NCBI GenBank assembly: GCA_024648655.1
Contig: JAGGDZ010000343.1
Coordinates: forward strand, 1 to 17,322
Origin: Chloroflexota bacterium
GTDB lineage: Bacteria > Chloroflexota > Dehalococcoidia > Lucifugimonadales > JADFKI01
Length of the DNA stretch: 17,322 nucleotides
Direction of reading: 5' to 3'
Shown here: positions 17,120-17,322 of the stretch, in pieces
Position numbering within the stretch: the first letter of the stretch is position 1
How the letters are laid out: each line of letters starts with the position of its first letter
Position numbers and translations under genes: made by a program
Notes under the pieces: model-generated
Database searches by the model: none
Seen by the model: the letters and a program-made list of their open reading frames with translations, nothing else
What the model was told of the DNA's origin: nothing

Positions 17120-17266
17120 TTTCGCTCACCTTACCGAATGGACATTTAGCCAAAAAAGGGACCCTGTTGACATTCACGATCGCCGACACACATCTTCCCC
17201 ATAAGGACGGAACTCCCAGATAGGAATTGGGTCAGGGATTGGGAAAGTGCAGAGATGCGCTGTGAA

Positions 17267-17285
17267 AGCGCCGCTTTTCGGCGCT
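17267..17285. other. Hairpin upstream of the window edge
   Basis: AGCGCCG (17267-17273) pairs with CGGCGCT (17279-17285) around CTTTT. It lacks a U-run. It lies between the divergent protease gene and a possible plus-strand gene start at the edge, so it may be a leader structure. Confidence 0.4.
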
Positions 17286-17315
17286 GTACGTTGGCGAATC
17301 ACCTTGGAGTCAAGA

Positions 17316-17322
17316 ATGTCAG
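17316..17322 (+). CDS. Possible start of a plus-strand gene cut by the window edge
   Basis: ATG at 17316-17318 is preceded by GGAG (17306-17309) at a spacing of six bases. Only two codons are inside the window, so nothing can be said about the product. Confidence 0.2.

Overview
This window looks like part of a free-living bacterial chromosome of moderate-to-high G+C. I lean towards Chloroflexota (SAR202 / Dehalococcoidia-like), based on the overall style of the proteins, a short helix-turn-helix protein and a DUF6391-like protein. That placement is inference; no rRNA or other marker is present. Apart from the partial aroC at the left edge and a small DNA-binding protein near 14.7 kb, every clear gene is on the minus strand.

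Layout on the plus coordinates: 3' part of chorismate synthase (1-711, +); a double-hairpin terminator; a minus-strand block ABC ATPase > ABC-2 permease (broken by a one-base frameshift) > glcD > glcE > glcF > SDR (8060 down to 814). Upstream of this block is a DUF255 thioredoxin/epimerase-fold protein (8172-10217), then the remnant of a D12-class adenine DNA methyltransferase (10351-10672). Next come a thioredoxin + NHL-repeat protein (10659-12149) and a TenA-family protein (12209-12865). A roughly 930-bp gene-poor stretch follows, holding inverted repeats and possibly a structured RNA. It ends at tRNA-Arg(UCU) (13799-13875), which has a good promoter. Beyond it are a DUF6391-like membrane protein, the small plus-strand HTH gene with a strong terminator, smpB, and a lipoprotein-type S41 (CtpA/Prc) protease.

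The most interesting observation concerns the thioredoxin/NHL gene. As an ordinary ORF it starts at 11999 without a ribosome-binding site. Reading further upstream in the same frame gives a complete thioredoxin N-terminus with an AGGAGGT Shine-Dalgarno. It is interrupted only by one in-frame UGA (12009-12011), exactly where the first cysteine of the CxxC redox motif belongs. Eighteen nt after the UGA lies a perfect 7-bp hairpin with loop AGUU (11973-11990), which fits the bacterial SECIS layout. This is a strong candidate selenoprotein that an ordinary ORF call would truncate.

How the genes fit together: glcDEF encodes the three-subunit glycolate oxidase (glycolate to glyoxylate), probably with its own control region, a five-copy 13-14 bp repeat array just upstream of glcD. 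The ABC pair is a generic exporter. smpB (trans-translation) and the C-terminal-processing protease lie 13 bp apart and are probably co-transcribed. Several exact short tandem duplications (8-16 bp) occur between 10.4 and 14.5 kb, one of which inactivates the methyltransferase remnant.
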